Shown: piece by piece, positions 31,490-42,889 of the stretch | Position numbering within the stretch: position 1 is the first letter of the stretch | How the letters are laid out: each line of letters starts with the position of its first letter | NCBI GenBank assembly: GCA_964036315.1 | Contig: OZ038482.1 | Location: 14,466,434-14,530,433 of the forward strand | Reading direction: 5' to 3' | Source of the DNA: Acanthosepion esculentum | Lineage: Eukaryota > Mollusca > Cephalopoda > Sepiida > Sepiidae | Length of the DNA stretch: 64,000 bases | Notes under the pieces: generated by a model | What the model was told of the DNA's origin: nothing | The model's database searches: none | What the model saw: only the letters and a program-made list of their open reading frames with translations | Program-made: the position numbers and the translations under genes

Positions 31490-32590
31490 ACAGTACGATG
31501 CAGAAAATGGACGCACCCCTAGAAATGATGCTGAACAAAATATAAAGCTTATTCCCTTTGTATTTCCATTTATCAACATTTGCCTAAAAATTGTTCTGAC
31601 CTTGGGAAAGGCCAAGTGGCCACATTTTCATGATGTTGGGCTATCGAATAGATCGATAGTTGATAATATTAATCGAAGTGAGTCACGTGTCCGCGAGTTA
31701 ATGAAAAAGAGAAATCAAACTGGAATATATAACAGACGTAGCGGATCTGGCCGACCGATAAAAAACTACCGACAGATAGAAATTTGGTTCGTCAATGCAA
31801 AAAACATCGACTCGCAACAGCACAAGATATTTCCAAAGTGACTAGTTTGGCGGTTTCTTCGATAACAGTCAGACGCAGGTTTAAATCAAAAAGCATTGTT
31901 TCCAAAATACATAAAAATGAAACCTTTCGTATCTGGAAAAAATCAACGGGCACGGTTGGTTTGGGGCAAGGCTCATTTACACTGGACTAAATCTGATTTG
32001 GAAGTTGTTATGTGGAGTGAACAGAGTCCATTTACTCTTAGATATGAAGGATGAATACGTGTTTAATGAAACGAGTACTCCAGTAACTACCAAGGGCACT
32101 GTTAAACACGATAAAAAACATCAACGTTTGGGTTGCATTCTCAGCAGCAGGAGTTGGTAATTTGTACAAAATCAAGAACCATGAACCAGCGTCAATACCA
32201 CACTATTCTTGTTAATCAAATGGGGCTTTCTGTTCCAAAACTTTTTACCCAAGATCCACACTTCACATTCCAGCACGATAACGATCCGGAGCATACTGCC
32301 TTAAAGAATGAACGTTATCTAAAGAGAGACATGGGTAAATTGCAACTCTTGCAGTGACCTAGTCTGAGTCCTGACGTTAACCCAATTGAAAACCTTTGGG
32401 CGATAATGGAAAAGCGTGCCAGTAATAGGAAAGTTAACACAGAAGATAATATTTTTCGTAAATTAATGTAATACTAGAAAAATCTAGAGAAAAAAAGACA
32501 GTTGATTTACTAATGAATTTAATCTATTACATGCCACGAAGAATTAAGGTTATTATTAAACCAAAAGGTTATCCAACAAAATAGTAAATC
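31490..32590 (+). pseudogene. Second Tc1-like transposase, near full length
   Basis: Collinear blocks across several frames: an HTH region (LSNRSIVDNINRSESRV, RELMKKRNQTG) with GSGRP linker; MWSEQSPFTLRYEG (first catalytic Asp of WSDE replaced by Glu); VWVAFSAAGVGNLYKIKN; FQHDNDPEHTAL (second Asp); NPIENLWAIMEKRA (catalytic Glu); and the end KVIIKPKGYPTK with TAG at about 32581. At least four frameshifts. A terminal-repeat-like CAGTACGATGCAGAAAATGG lies at about 31491. It differs in sequence from the Tc1 at 6252. Confidence 0.82.
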
Positions 32591-32710
32591 ATTTTTGACT
32601 TCTATTTTGTACATATGTACATCTGTATTTATAAACGAATTCTATTACTCACTTCTCAAGGTGAAAAAACGAAAATCAACTTTCTATTGGTGCTTCCATA
32701 TTTTTGCCTC

Positions 32711-32713
<3 letters not shown>

Positions 32714-32767
<54 letters not shown>
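32714..32767. repeat. (TA)n microsatellite
   Basis: Abuts the truncated minus-strand hammerhead. Confidence 0.97.
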
Positions 32768-32770
<3 letters not shown>

Positions 32771-33540
32771 CATACTAGACGCAATCGTCAGGCTGCGAGT
32801 GTTGGATTTTTTCTCGACTATTTATATATATAGGTGCATTGTAGGTAATTCATTCTAGCGGTTATTTTGCCGGGAGTGGCTGGTTTATTTATTTATTTAG
32901 GTTAATTTATTTTACTTGCTTTTATTTTCATTTTTTTTATATATTTATTTATCCTTTTCGGTTTTCAGTGTTTTATTTACTTAGTAAAAAAGTTGGGGGG
33001 ATTTGCTTAGGTCGCTTATTTAGTAGTTTGTTTTGGTCTGGGAAGATAATTAAAGGTATTTATTCGTCCAATTTTTAGATTGATTGCCGTAGTCAATTCT
33101 GTTATTTTGGCGGTGGACAATTTGTTTAATGTTTTATTTACTTATTTGGATTGATAATTTTTACTTGTTTTTGCTTATTTATGATTATTTTTATTAGTTA
33201 TAACGGTTATTTTAGCGGGAGCGATTTGTTAATTTGTTCATTTATTTGTTTGGATTAATTTTTACTTGTTTTTTCTTATTTATTTACATATTTTTATTAT
33301 GTATATTTTTATTTACTCTATTCGGTTTTTGATTTTTGAGAAACGTAGTGAAATATCTTATTGTTATATAGCAGTTATAGCAATTTTTCGTCCAGGTTTT
33401 GAATCGATTGTTGTAGTCTATTTTAACAGTTATTTTGACGGGATTGGTTTGTTAATTTGTTTATTATTTACTTTATTTATTTATTTGGGTTAATTACTTT
33501 TACTTGTTTTTTATGTATTTTTTACTTTTTTTATGTATTT
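32766..33540 (-). mobile_element. Penelope-like 3' region with truncated hammerhead
   Basis: On the minus strand the interval reads as an A-rich tail ending at GCAGCCTGACGATTGCGTCT then AGTATGAAAA, where it breaks into the TA tract. CUGACGA, stem II and GAAA are kept, but stem III and the cleavage site are lost. The repeated motifs mirror 28647-29396, including the segment corresponding to GGCTACCCACAATACACC. Confidence 0.6.
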
Positions 33541-33646
33541 CTATCATCTATATAGATAGATAGACACATGAGAGAATGAATAGATGGAGTAAAAGTCCAC
33601 AGTTCGTAGCATTTACTTTTTTAAAAAAGTGCTCAATACAAAGTAG

Positions 33647-33648
<2 letters not shown>

Positions 33649-33725
<77 letters not shown>
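33649..33725. repeat. (CT)n then (TA)n microsatellite
   Basis: About 16 CT units then 22 TA units. A second TA tract is at 33791-33836. Confidence 0.97.
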
Positions 33726-33729
<4 letters not shown>

Positions 33730-33786
33730 AATTCCCAGATCAATTCTGTGGACAAGACAAATTGGTATCATTTTTTTTCCAATTTT

Positions 33787-33837
<51 letters not shown>

Positions 33838-33934
33838 CAAACATGTTTCATTGAATAATATAGACATATTTTTATACTGATCCTTTCAGTTTCTTCATGT
33901 TAAAATGAAATTAATCAAAGATGGCCCTGTAATT

Positions 33935-34452
33935 TTTCTTAACCCAAGTACATTCGATCTTTTCCAAGGTCATCTTCATGGATAAATTACAAAGACAAAT
34001 TTATTGTAACTGCAATAAAATCTGCATTCCTGTCCACCCTCACAATACAGGGAAATACTTGTTGTCAACACCAATATAATGTACCATGAAGATAAAAACA
34101 AAACCTTCAAAGGGGCCCTCTATATCAAAATCAATTAACAAACACTGAACAAAATTTATTACGAATATAGCAACAACATAGTAAAGTGCATATAACACCG
34201 AATACCATTTTACATTTCTAACAATTTCTGGTCAGCTCCCTTAGATTGAAATGCTTGTTTGTAAAAAATTCCATTATTAAAACAGATAAATTTTAAAATT
34301 CTGAAGAGTAGGACAGATTGTGTTTGCGCATGTTTTTAAAATCACTATGACAACTGAATGCAGTTTCTTTGCAATTACAATAAGTTTGTCTTTTTAATAT
34401 ACCCCTGAAGATGATTTTGGAAAAGGTTGAAAGTACTTGGGTTAAAAAAAAC
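33935..34452. mobile_element. MITE-like element with about 45-bp inverted ends
   Basis: The left end (TTAACCCAAGTACATTCGAT, then CTTTTCCAAGGTCATCTTCA) is the approximate inverse of the right end (TGAAGATGATTTTGGAAAAG, then GTTGAAAGTACTTGGGTTAA). The interior has no gene. Poly-T/poly-A beyond the ends. Confidence 0.6.
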
Positions 34453-34555
34453 TATGGTGTCTTCCTTGTTGAATTTTATCTTAACATCAAGAAACTGATT
34501 AGACAACTCCCCAGAGTTACAAAAAATAATAAAAACTCACAAAAATCTTCATAAG

Positions 34556-35060
34556 AAAATCACCTTTAGTATCTGTCTATATCTCTGAGATGAGGTATTA
34601 TGTACATTATTTACATTATTCGGACTATTGTCCTCATCTTTGTCACCATATTATTATTTATTACAACGTTTTGGCCATTGTATGCTCCGACCTTCTTCAG
34701 GTGGTTGAAATGTCAAACTGAACCCTTTATTTTGTTCACTGGGGTAGACTGTTCTAATTCCATGTGCCATGTTTAATGGATGTCAGTTATCAGTTATCTC
34801 CTGTGTAATTTCCCTCTGAAAGTTCTCCACTGCCTTAACTGGATATTGAACTCACACTCTTTGGGTCCTGTCACTGGATCTAACTAACACCTTTATCCAC
34901 TGTGCCATGTGTCCTTGAGTACAGTGAGCGAATTAAAGGTTTTAGTTCGACATTCCAACCAAGAAGAAGGCTGGAGCGTACAACAACCGAAACGTTGTAA
35001 TAAATACTGCAATAAAAATGAGGACAATAGTCTGAATAATGTAAATAATGTAAAATCACC
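34556..35060. mobile_element. Foldback SINE, locus 4
   Basis: AAAATCACC occurs at 34556-34564 and 35052-35060, flanking the composite. Including neighbouring near-matches the duplication may reach 13 bp. Inside: complete inverted SINE (to about 34917, head at right), then forward body lacking its first 40 bp (GTGAGCGAATTAAAGG onward). It has no duplicated 3' fragment, unlike loci 2 and 3. Confidence 0.78.
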
Positions 35061-36735
35061 ATTATATAAAACATTTCTTCAGTGAATTTGGAAGAAAGCA
35101 GAACTCTAAGTCTCAGTTCTCTGGTGCTGGTTCTGTTGTTTCCATATCCTTTCCCCCCATATGCTTTACAATTCTATATGTATATATTTTACAAATCATT
35201 ATTTAATATCTGTGTCATCGCCAGTGAGACACGCTACAAGAGTCACTCCATTTCGCGAGACACGTCCCTTAATAGAGACGCCATCCTGCAAATCTTCCGA
35301 AGGTACGCCATCGAACGAGGGCCAATAAACCCCAGAGGTCTCCACTGCAACAGAAGTAAAAAAAATCTATCCCAAGAGAAGAATATTTAACTATTTTTTT
35401 TATCTCTGCGTCTCGGGCGACGGACCGCAGCTCAACCGTGGACCTGACCAAATTACCGGCCGAAAATGTATCTGCACAGGTCTCATCCCAAATCAATGAC
35501 TGGTGATGGTTTGAGGTAATGCTTTCTCAAACATTGCGGCTGGCAGAGGATAGAAAAAAAATTATTTATAGTTACTTTGTTCAAACAATTTTTCAATAAA
35601 CAAGTTTTGTAAAAAAAAAAAAAAAAATACAAAAATAGATACAAAATTATAAGTTTGTGTCACAAAATTTCTGAGCCATATTTCAGTTGTTTTCTATGTG
35701 CGTTTTGGCAGCATTTCTGGGACAAAGAACCATAGCAGTTGCCAAGTCGTGTTTTCACACATTTCATATTGCAGGTTTGGCCTTATTACAAACTTTTAAA
35801 CGACATTTATGTTGTTTTCTTTCTCAGCTTTTACAGAGAAAAAAATGTTTACAAATAAATAAATAAGACAGAAAAATTTAAAAAAATAATATCTGGGTTT
35901 TGTTTCCATTGAAATATTCATCCATTTCCATGCTGAAAACCCATACAAAATGAAGCCAAGAATCAAATTAATAGCCAAACCAAATTTAAAACAAGAATAG
36001 CAATTTGACATTTGATATATTTTTATTAGTTTTATTGATAATGTAAAATAATGAAATATTTGAGAAAAAAGCCAACATGATTTGGTTAGACAAATTAGAC
36101 AAAGACTCCAATGAAAACCTGAACCTTTTCAAAGAGAATAGAAATTTCCTGTGGTCAATATTGAATCTTCTCTTTATAATAGTCTGCCAAAATGGACACA
36201 GTGCAAGTGAGTTCAGTTCCTGTCAGGTATTTAAGCTAGATAAAAGTTTAACTTTGAATTTATTGACTGGTATGTCTTTCCTCAGTATATGTAGTTACAT
36301 GATCTTGAAAAAAATATAGTCTTGTGCAAAGCGAGTTTGAATCAAGTAAACATTTTCTGTTGTACTATTTTAAATGATCTTTTCTTTCCTTAAGTTCTTA
36401 ATTAAAGTTCTTCGATATCAAACATTTAACTGAATTTGTGTTTGTCCCTTACGAAAATAATACAGGGGGAAACAAAGTTAAGAAGATTGTCTTGCACCAG
36501 TCTCCATAATATTATATTATTCAAAATCTGATCTCAAACAGCTATTTGTTGAACCAGGAAAAACTAAGCAGTTATCTGGGTCCTGAAGTTGATATTTACT
36601 CTGCTTTGCATTGATAGTAGAAGACATAATGAACATCGTGCTGCCTGAATCTTTAACTGAGGCGTGCCGAAGTGTCTTATGTTATAGATTTTTACCAATC
36701 TCTGGTACAGGTGGGAAATAGGCAATGACATCCTT
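35061..36735. other. Unannotated interval
   Basis: Includes a GC-richer patch (35225-35515: GCGTCTCGGGCGACGGACCG and flanks) that may be part of a LINE or gene fragment but matches nothing I recognise. A poly-A run lies at 35611. No gene called. Confidence 0.4.
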
Positions 36736-36737
36736 AG

Positions 36738-36767
36738 TCATTAAAACAGGCTTTTTGAAATAGGCTA

Positions 36768-36806
<39 letters not shown>

Positions 36807-37016
36807 CATATACATCATTAGTCATTAAAACAGACTTTTTGAAATAGGCTAATACACACACATACACACACACACACACACACATACACATATATATATG
36901 CACATCATTAGTCATTAAAACAGGTATTTTGAAATAGGCTAATAACACAGACACACACACACACACATATATATACATCATTAGTCATTAAAACAGGCTT
37001 TTTGAAATAGGCTAAT

Positions 37017-37090
<74 letters not shown>
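36738..37090. repeat. Composite VNTR with (CA)n and (TA)n
   Basis: Four copies of CATTAGTCATTAAAACAGGC plus TTTTTGAAATAGGCTAATA. Each is followed by a (CA)n and a short (TA)n run, with a period of about 75-90 bp. The last unit ends in a longer TA tract. Confidence 0.93.
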
Positions 37091-37091
<1 letters not shown>

Positions 37092-37208
37092 TTAACTCAA
37101 AAGTGGTTCAAAGTATTTGATTTAATGATTCTTGCTATAATATGTTTTTTAACCTGGAATTTACAAATTTGATTTTATTATTAGTCTGCACTCATATATT
37201 TACAAATG

Positions 37209-37209
<1 letters not shown>

Positions 37210-37290
<81 letters not shown>

Positions 37291-37300
37291 TTGTGTGTAC
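37210..37300. repeat. (TA)n then (TG)n microsatellite
   Basis: About 33 TA units then TG-rich sequence. Confidence 0.97.
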
Positions 37301-37377
37301 CTGTGTGTGCGTAAAACGATTTAAAGACATAAAAGAAAAGATAAGTAACAGAAGGTTGACCACCATCTGACAAAGTG

Positions 37378-37565
37378 ACAATGGATCTAGGATACTTTAG
37401 CACCAGCAATTCGGTGCAGACCCACACTAGCGCTGCCACATCAGTGCAGGCGAACTTTGGCTCTGACCCACTTTGGCGCAAGTTCAATTTGGTGCAGGCT
37501 CCCTTGGTGCAAGCTCACTTCAGCACAGATCCTTTCAGTGCTGATGTAGTTTGGCACAACTTTTT
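37378..37565. repeat. Degenerate minisatellite (about 20 bp unit)
   Basis: Diverged copies of a unit such as CACTTTGGCGCAAG / CAATTTGGTGCAGG. A reverse-complement relative lies at about 40870-40985 (TTTGCGCCAAAGTGG, CTGCACCAAAAACGG). The 66-codon forward frame is an artefact. Confidence 0.6.
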
Positions 37566-38280
37566 TTCTGAATAATAGCTCTTCTCACTGACGCGAAAGG
37601 GAATTTCAAAGAATTTTAAGCTCAGGGATATAGAATTAAGGAACTTGCTTAAGCTAACACACTAACATAAAATAAAGTCAAAAAATTAAAATATATATTA
37701 TAATGAAATACAAACAAAAAAGTAGTTTAATTGTCTTCAAGCAACTGGCTGAACCATGGTGCAATTTCATAAAGATACCTCTGGAGATCTCAGTGAGTAC
37801 AAATTATTTTATTTTGGGAAGCTTTAAAAACAATTTTTTTTTCTCCAAGAAGTTGCAAATAAATGATGTTTCTTTAATGCAAACTAAACTCCAGCTGTAT
37901 CAATTAAGACATTCATTTATTTGAGCCAAATCTTTTAAAAAAACAATGCAAATGATATTTGTAATAATTTTCTTTGTTCATTTAGACCACGAAAATGTTT
38001 AACTGGACCTAGATGAAAAAAATTTATTTGATGAAAGAGGATTCACTCCTGCTCCTCAATCAGACAGTATACCAGATTTTTTCATAGATTACTAAATATA
38101 CTTAGTGGGTCTACACATGGTCATTATTTTTTCCTTTGTTCCTTTAAGGTCAATTTCCTTGTAGGTTTGTGTTGATAGACCATGATTGTATTTGTGTGTG
38201 ACTGTCACTTTCAAATTAATTTATCCTAACCATTTCTACTTGTACTAATATAAAAAAAAACAAGATTATAAGACGGTGGA
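37566..38280. other. Unannotated interval
   Basis: No gene recognised. Confidence 0.4.
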
Positions 38281-38540
38281 CCCCATGTAAGCTCCTCAAT
38301 ATGTGGATGTAGATCCGACGGTATGTTGAGAAATATGGAAGAGACAAAACAAAATCCGAACATGTAAGTTTACTGTCCGAATGCTGTTTTACTGTCGACG
38401 TCAGACGTTTCGGTCCAGCAGACCATCCTCAGGACACAGTTATTAGAAACATACTCAGGATTAGACGATATTTAAGTCAACATGAAAATACATTAATTGT
38501 CTGTTATATTTAACAATATATATATATATATATATATGTG
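38281..38540 (-). mobile_element. Retroelement 3' end with hammerhead-like phrase
   Basis: On the minus strand CCTGAGGATGGTCTGCTGG then ACCGAAACGTCTGACG (38404-38433) shows the recurring CTGAnGA-hairpin-GAAAC pattern. A short TA/TG tract follows. No coding part; family unknown. Confidence 0.4.
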
Positions 38541-38929
38541 TGTATGTATGTATATATATATATATTAGTTAAAACTTCTACAATAAAGGCATCGTCTGCA
38601 CTGATATCTTTATTTTCATTTTATTATTAAACTTTAGCTCTTGAAAATACATTTCAGTTGAGCACTGTTGAGTGTTAAGCTAATTCTATAAACAACAGCC
38701 ACCTGCACTAATGCAAAGCTCTTCAGTAAAATGAATGGAGCACTTTGTCTGATGGGCATTTGTTTACATTTGTAAAAACAATACGCTAGAGTTAGTTGTG
38801 TAACTCTACCGAGTGAAGATAGCTCTGGCTGACACTAAATAAGTTGTGTTTCAATCCTGGCTTGAGGCATTCGGAAGTCTAGTCGCACTGAGGAGCTGTG
38901 ATACAGCGAAACAGTACTGTCTGTGAATG

Positions 38930-38935
<6 letters not shown>

Positions 38936-38989
<54 letters not shown>
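38936..38989. repeat. (TA)n microsatellite
   Basis: About 27 units. Confidence 0.97.
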
Positions 38990-38992
<3 letters not shown>

Positions 38993-39269
38993 TACATGTT
39001 TCATTAAATAATACGGACAAGTGTTGTCTATTTATGTTATGTAAGTTCTTTTCATATCGGCTGATAAGCTTAATAACATTATCATTAAACGAACAAAGAA
39101 AATCACAATATTGATACATATTTTTTAATCCAATCTAAGCTTTCGGCTTACATAAGCCATTATCAGAGATGATAATTAGGGTATAATATATTAAGCAATA
39201 CATGGACGAGAAATTGATGATAGTCTGTTTTTGTTTACATGGATGATTTCCAAGCAACGATAAACGCAT

Positions 39270-39277
39270 GCATATAC

Positions 39278-39340
<63 letters not shown>

Positions 39341-39350
39341 TGTGTGTGTA
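39270..39350. repeat. (TA)n then (TG)n microsatellite
   Basis: Directly left of the hammerhead module. Confidence 0.96.
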
Positions 39351-39359
39351 AATAGAAAT

Positions 39360-39560
39360 ATAAAAGTGAACATTAAAGTCAACACTCAGAGGCAACAGGC
39401 TGTTTCAGGCCTGATGATTGCGTCTAGCATGAAACAGCCTGTCGCCTCTGAGTGCTGACAACAATGTTTACTTTATTATTTATATTTACATATGCTCTAT
39501 CTCTGATATTGAACACTTTATCCCATAAATATAGCACACCTTAAAACTATGTTTCTTCAT
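39360..39560. mobile_element. Penelope-type terminal module with inverted arm
   Basis: A minus-strand arm (39361-39406, TGAACATTAAAGTCAACACT ...) is cut at the GAAACAGCC part of its hammerhead and joined to an intact plus-strand module. The plus module runs through CATATGCTCTATCTCTGATA and ends ATGTTTCTTCA before a TA tract. Confidence 0.7.
39407..39447 (+). ncRNA. Type I hammerhead ribozyme, consensus core
   Basis: The best copy in the window. Stem I AGGC pairs with GCCU after the cleavage site. The core is exactly CUGAUGA. Stem II is UUGC/AGCAU around GUCU, and GAAA follows. Stem III is ACA/UGU with loop GCC, and the cleavage triplet is GUC. Total 41 nt. Stem III of three pairs is short, as in retroelement-borne type I hammerheads, so tertiary contacts or dimers may be needed for activity. 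Context: Penelope-type tail between microsatellites. Confidence 0.8.
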
Positions 39561-39954
39561 ATATATATATATGTATAATTCTCCCTTGTCTGTTTAAAGA
39601 TATACCGTTTCTTACTATTTCACCAAATAATGTTCACATATGGGGCTTAATCTCCTAATGGAGTTGGGGGTAAGTGTAAACTGCCCATGAGAGGGCAACA
39701 TACACAGACACAAAACAACATTTGATCGTCTGACTGAGGAAAAATGCAGTAGGTCAAGTGAAGTTGTCTGTCAGTTCTAATTATATGAATACATCACTTA
39801 CAACTTCCCTAGACTTTTACCTTGATGCTTGCACTATTTTGAAATTTCTGCACATTACAGAAGTCATCAAGTGTCCATTTAAGTGTTTCTCTGATTATCT
39901 ATATCTTTAGTACTTTTAATTATATTTTATAAAACATTTTCTAGACCTTGAATA
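39561..39954. other. Unannotated interval
   Basis: No gene recognised. Confidence 0.4.
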
Positions 39955-40553
39955 TGCAAGCAAACATCTGTCTATATTTCTGAGATGAGGTATTATGTAC
40001 AGTATTTACATTAGTCAGACTATTGTCCTCATCTTTGTCGCCATATTTTTCACAACGTTTCAGCCGTTGTACGCTCCGGCCTTCTTCAGGTGGTTGGAAT
40101 TTCGAACTGAACCCTTTATTTCGATCACTGGGGTAGACTGTTCTAGTTCCACGAGCCATGTTTGATGGATGTCAGTTATCAGTTATCTCCAGCTAATTTT
40201 CCCTCTGAAAGTTCTCCACTGCCTTAACCTTGTCCTTGAGGACACATGGCACAGTGGATAAAGGTGTTGGTTAGATCCAGTGACAGACCCAAAGAGTGTG
40301 AGTTCAATACCCGGTTAAGGCAGTGGAGAACTTTCAGAGGGAAAATTAGCTGGAGATAACTGATAACTGACATCCATCAAACATGGCTCGTGGAACTAGA
40401 ACAGTCTACCCCAGTGATCGAAATAAAGGGTTCAGTTCGAAATTCCAACCACCTGAAGAAGGCCGGAGCGTACAACGTCCGAAACGTTGTGACAAATATG
40501 GCGACAAAGATGAGGACAATAGTCCGACTAATGTAAATACTGCAAGCAAACAT
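39955..40553. mobile_element. Foldback SINE, locus 5, with perfect 13-bp target duplication
   Basis: TGCAAGCAAACAT occurs at 39955-39967 and 40541-40553 and nowhere inside. Between them: inverted body (39968 to about 40229), then a tRNA-like head (GGACACATGGCACAGTGGAT at about 40239; B-box-like GTGAGTTCAATACCCGG), then the full forward body to 40540. The two bodies are near-perfect inverse copies, forming a hairpin of about 250 bp with the head in the loop. The duplication shows the whole composite entered in one event. Confidence 0.92.
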
Positions 40554-41169
40554 TTTGTCAATAGATGGGAAATTGAAAATTGAATGTAATAGTGTCCTCA
40601 ATATTTTTGGCATATATAGAATTTTTAAAAGGAATCTCTTATGATTACGAAGAGTAAATCCCTTAGTTTATTTCTTTTTCAAATTGTGTTTTATTTCTTG
40701 ATATCCTTCTGTATATTGTAGATACCATTGAGACAATTTAAATTTTCTTTCTATTCTATGCAATGTATTTGCAAAATATATTATGAAAATTAATCTTCTA
40801 TATTATCAAAGTTTTATGTAAAATTAATCACCATGCTACTTAATTAATCGCCACAGTGATGTGGTTATGTGCTGACAAGAGGCTGCGTCTATATGAGGGG
40901 TTGTGTCAAGATGCTTTTACACTGAAAAGGGTTTGCGCCAAAGTGGATCATGTGCTGAAGAGATCCTGCACCAAAAACGGCCATTTCTACTGACAATTGT
41001 GCTTCTTTTTTGTTCATTTTTAACTCTGCCATTTTGACATTGACTATGTGATTTATATTTAAGAAAATACATAGGGTCATTATACTGTATGGTAGTAAGC
41101 TCATTGTATTATTATTATGCAGTAGCATAGTATTATTATTATAGTAGTAGTAGTATTAGTAGCAGTATC

Positions 41170-41172
<3 letters not shown>
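40554..41172. other. Unannotated interval
   Basis: Holds the decayed 20-bp repeat relative (40870-40985) and an (ATT/AGT)-like run at 41107-41160. No gene. Confidence 0.45.
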
Positions 41173-41241
<69 letters not shown>

Positions 41242-41250
41242 TATATACAC
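41173..41250. repeat. (TA)n microsatellite
   Basis: About 38 units. Confidence 0.97.
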
Positions 41251-41379
41251 ATTGAGAGAAAGAGTGAGAGTGTTGCAAGAAATCCATTTCATATGTCAAA
41301 ATAACTGGGATTTGTTGTTTGATCTGATGAAGTGAAAATAAGATGAAGCAATTGATGAAATAAATTGTTTGCCTAAGTT

Positions 41380-41519
41380 CTGACATTCCAACCACCTGAA
41401 GAAGGCTGGAGCTTACAACGGTCGAAACGTTGTAATAAATATGGCGACAAAGATGAGGACAATAGTCTGAATAATGTAAATAATGTACGTAATACCTCAT
41501 CTCAGAAATATAGACAGAT
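41380..41519 (+). mobile_element. SINE 3' half
   Basis: From TGACATTCCAACCACCTGAA to CTCAGAAATATAGACAG, the 3' part of the CACGTGGAACTAGAAC family, 5'-truncated as expected for incomplete reverse transcription. Confidence 0.85.
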
Positions 41520-41615
41520 AATGTATTGGCTAGGACAAAAAAATGCATACAAAAACAACGATATTTGGAGCACAGAATCGCCTCATCTTTGGTTATGTGA
41601 TTGGTCAATAAATTG

Positions 41616-41639
41616 CCATATATATCTATATATATATAT

Positions 41640-41693
<54 letters not shown>

Positions 41694-41702
41694 ATAGATA
41701 TA
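41616..41702. repeat. (TA)n with TAGA interruptions
   Basis: Mixed TA, TACA and TAGATA units. Confidence 0.95.
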
Positions 41703-41835
41703 TAGTAAAGGTAATGAATCCATTCGTATATCATCCAAGTGGATCCCAGTAATATAAAATATTAAAACTGATCCACAAAAACTGCTCCATGTATTTATTA
41801 TTACAGAGCAAATAATTAATGAACAATAAAATCCC
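41703..41835 (+). repeat. Dispersed repeat paired with 61333-61465
   Basis: GTAATGAATCCATTCGTATA, TCATCCAAGTGGATCC and AATATTAAAACTGATCCACA align in order with 61340-61465. Both copies sit just right of a TA-rich tract. Family unknown. Confidence 0.7.
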
Positions 41836-41982
41836 AAATCACTTTATATGCAGAAAAGCCTATTTCGGAAGATGAAGATTATCGTTTGTCTATCTTATCA
41901 GCCCCAACAGATGACAGTTATCTTTGCCTGCCGGAATAGTCTAATAGGTGATTTTGGATTTTATTTTTTTATTATACATATG

Positions 41983-41986
<4 letters not shown>

Positions 41987-42041
<55 letters not shown>
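41987..42041. repeat. (TA)n microsatellite
   Basis: About 27 units. Another tract is at 42266-42318. Confidence 0.97.
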
Positions 42042-42044
<3 letters not shown>

Positions 42045-42266
42045 GATAAATATAGATATATATAGATATAGATATACACATATATACATAATAAAATGTA
42101 ATTTTAATGTATGCTATATTTATGGGTTAAATTGCTCAATAACTGTGATATAGTTTATGTTAATATCATTATGGCCACTAGATCAGCATGAAGTATCCAT
42201 AGTCTGTTTCATGCTCATAACAATTCTTGCAATGAGAAATTATCAACACACTTTGTTAATGATAAA

Positions 42267-42320
<54 letters not shown>

Positions 42321-42339
42321 CAGTAGCTAAAACTTACAT

Positions 42340-42715
42340 CTCTAATAAGGTGTTTCCATGTGTGTGTGTCTGTGTAAAACAACTGGATGGATTTAGCTGA
42401 AATGTGACACACACACTTTTTGATTCCAGGGTCGGGATTAATATCTACCGTTGTCCAGCAAAATTGCTGTTGGAAAAATGTGTCTTCATTCAAATCTAAC
42501 AGCTAAATGGTTATTATTTCTTCTTATTCCTCTTGATTCCTCGGGGAACTTAGAGCTACAACAACATCTCTCCAACAGACGTGGTTCCGGGTGATCCTTT
42601 TCAGCTTGGCCCATGTCGTGACGGCTTCCTTCACCTCTGCATTAACACTTCTGAACCAAGTCTGTTTTGGTCGATCCCATTTTTGCTTCCCTTGACACAC
42701 CCTGGTCTTCCATGT
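42340..42715 (-). pseudogene. RTE-like LINE C terminus and 3' region
   Basis: The minus strand encodes KTWFRSVNAEVKEAVTTW, AKLKRITRNHVCWRD and VVVALSSPRNQEE with a stop, a conserved LINE ORF2 C-terminal block. Downstream (lower coordinates) it has TCAGCTAAATCCATCCAGTT and a TG-rich end, typical of RTE-type 3' tails. It is 5'-truncated at about 42715. Confidence 0.6.
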
Positions 42716-42889
42716 TGGGGGTTGTGCAGTAAGCTAACAACCTACTCACTTAAAAACGAGCTTGTTACAGAAACCGCAACGATATCTTCAAATGGTTATC
42801 ACTACCATAACATATTAAATCATGGTGATGTGACCCTTTACAAGAAAAGAAAAAAAAAATTAAATTGGTAAATACTTTAAGATTTGGGG

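Noticed and set aside
35225..35515. GC-richer patch as a host exon
   Set aside because: Frames on both strands are short and no splice-site pair or domain was recognised.
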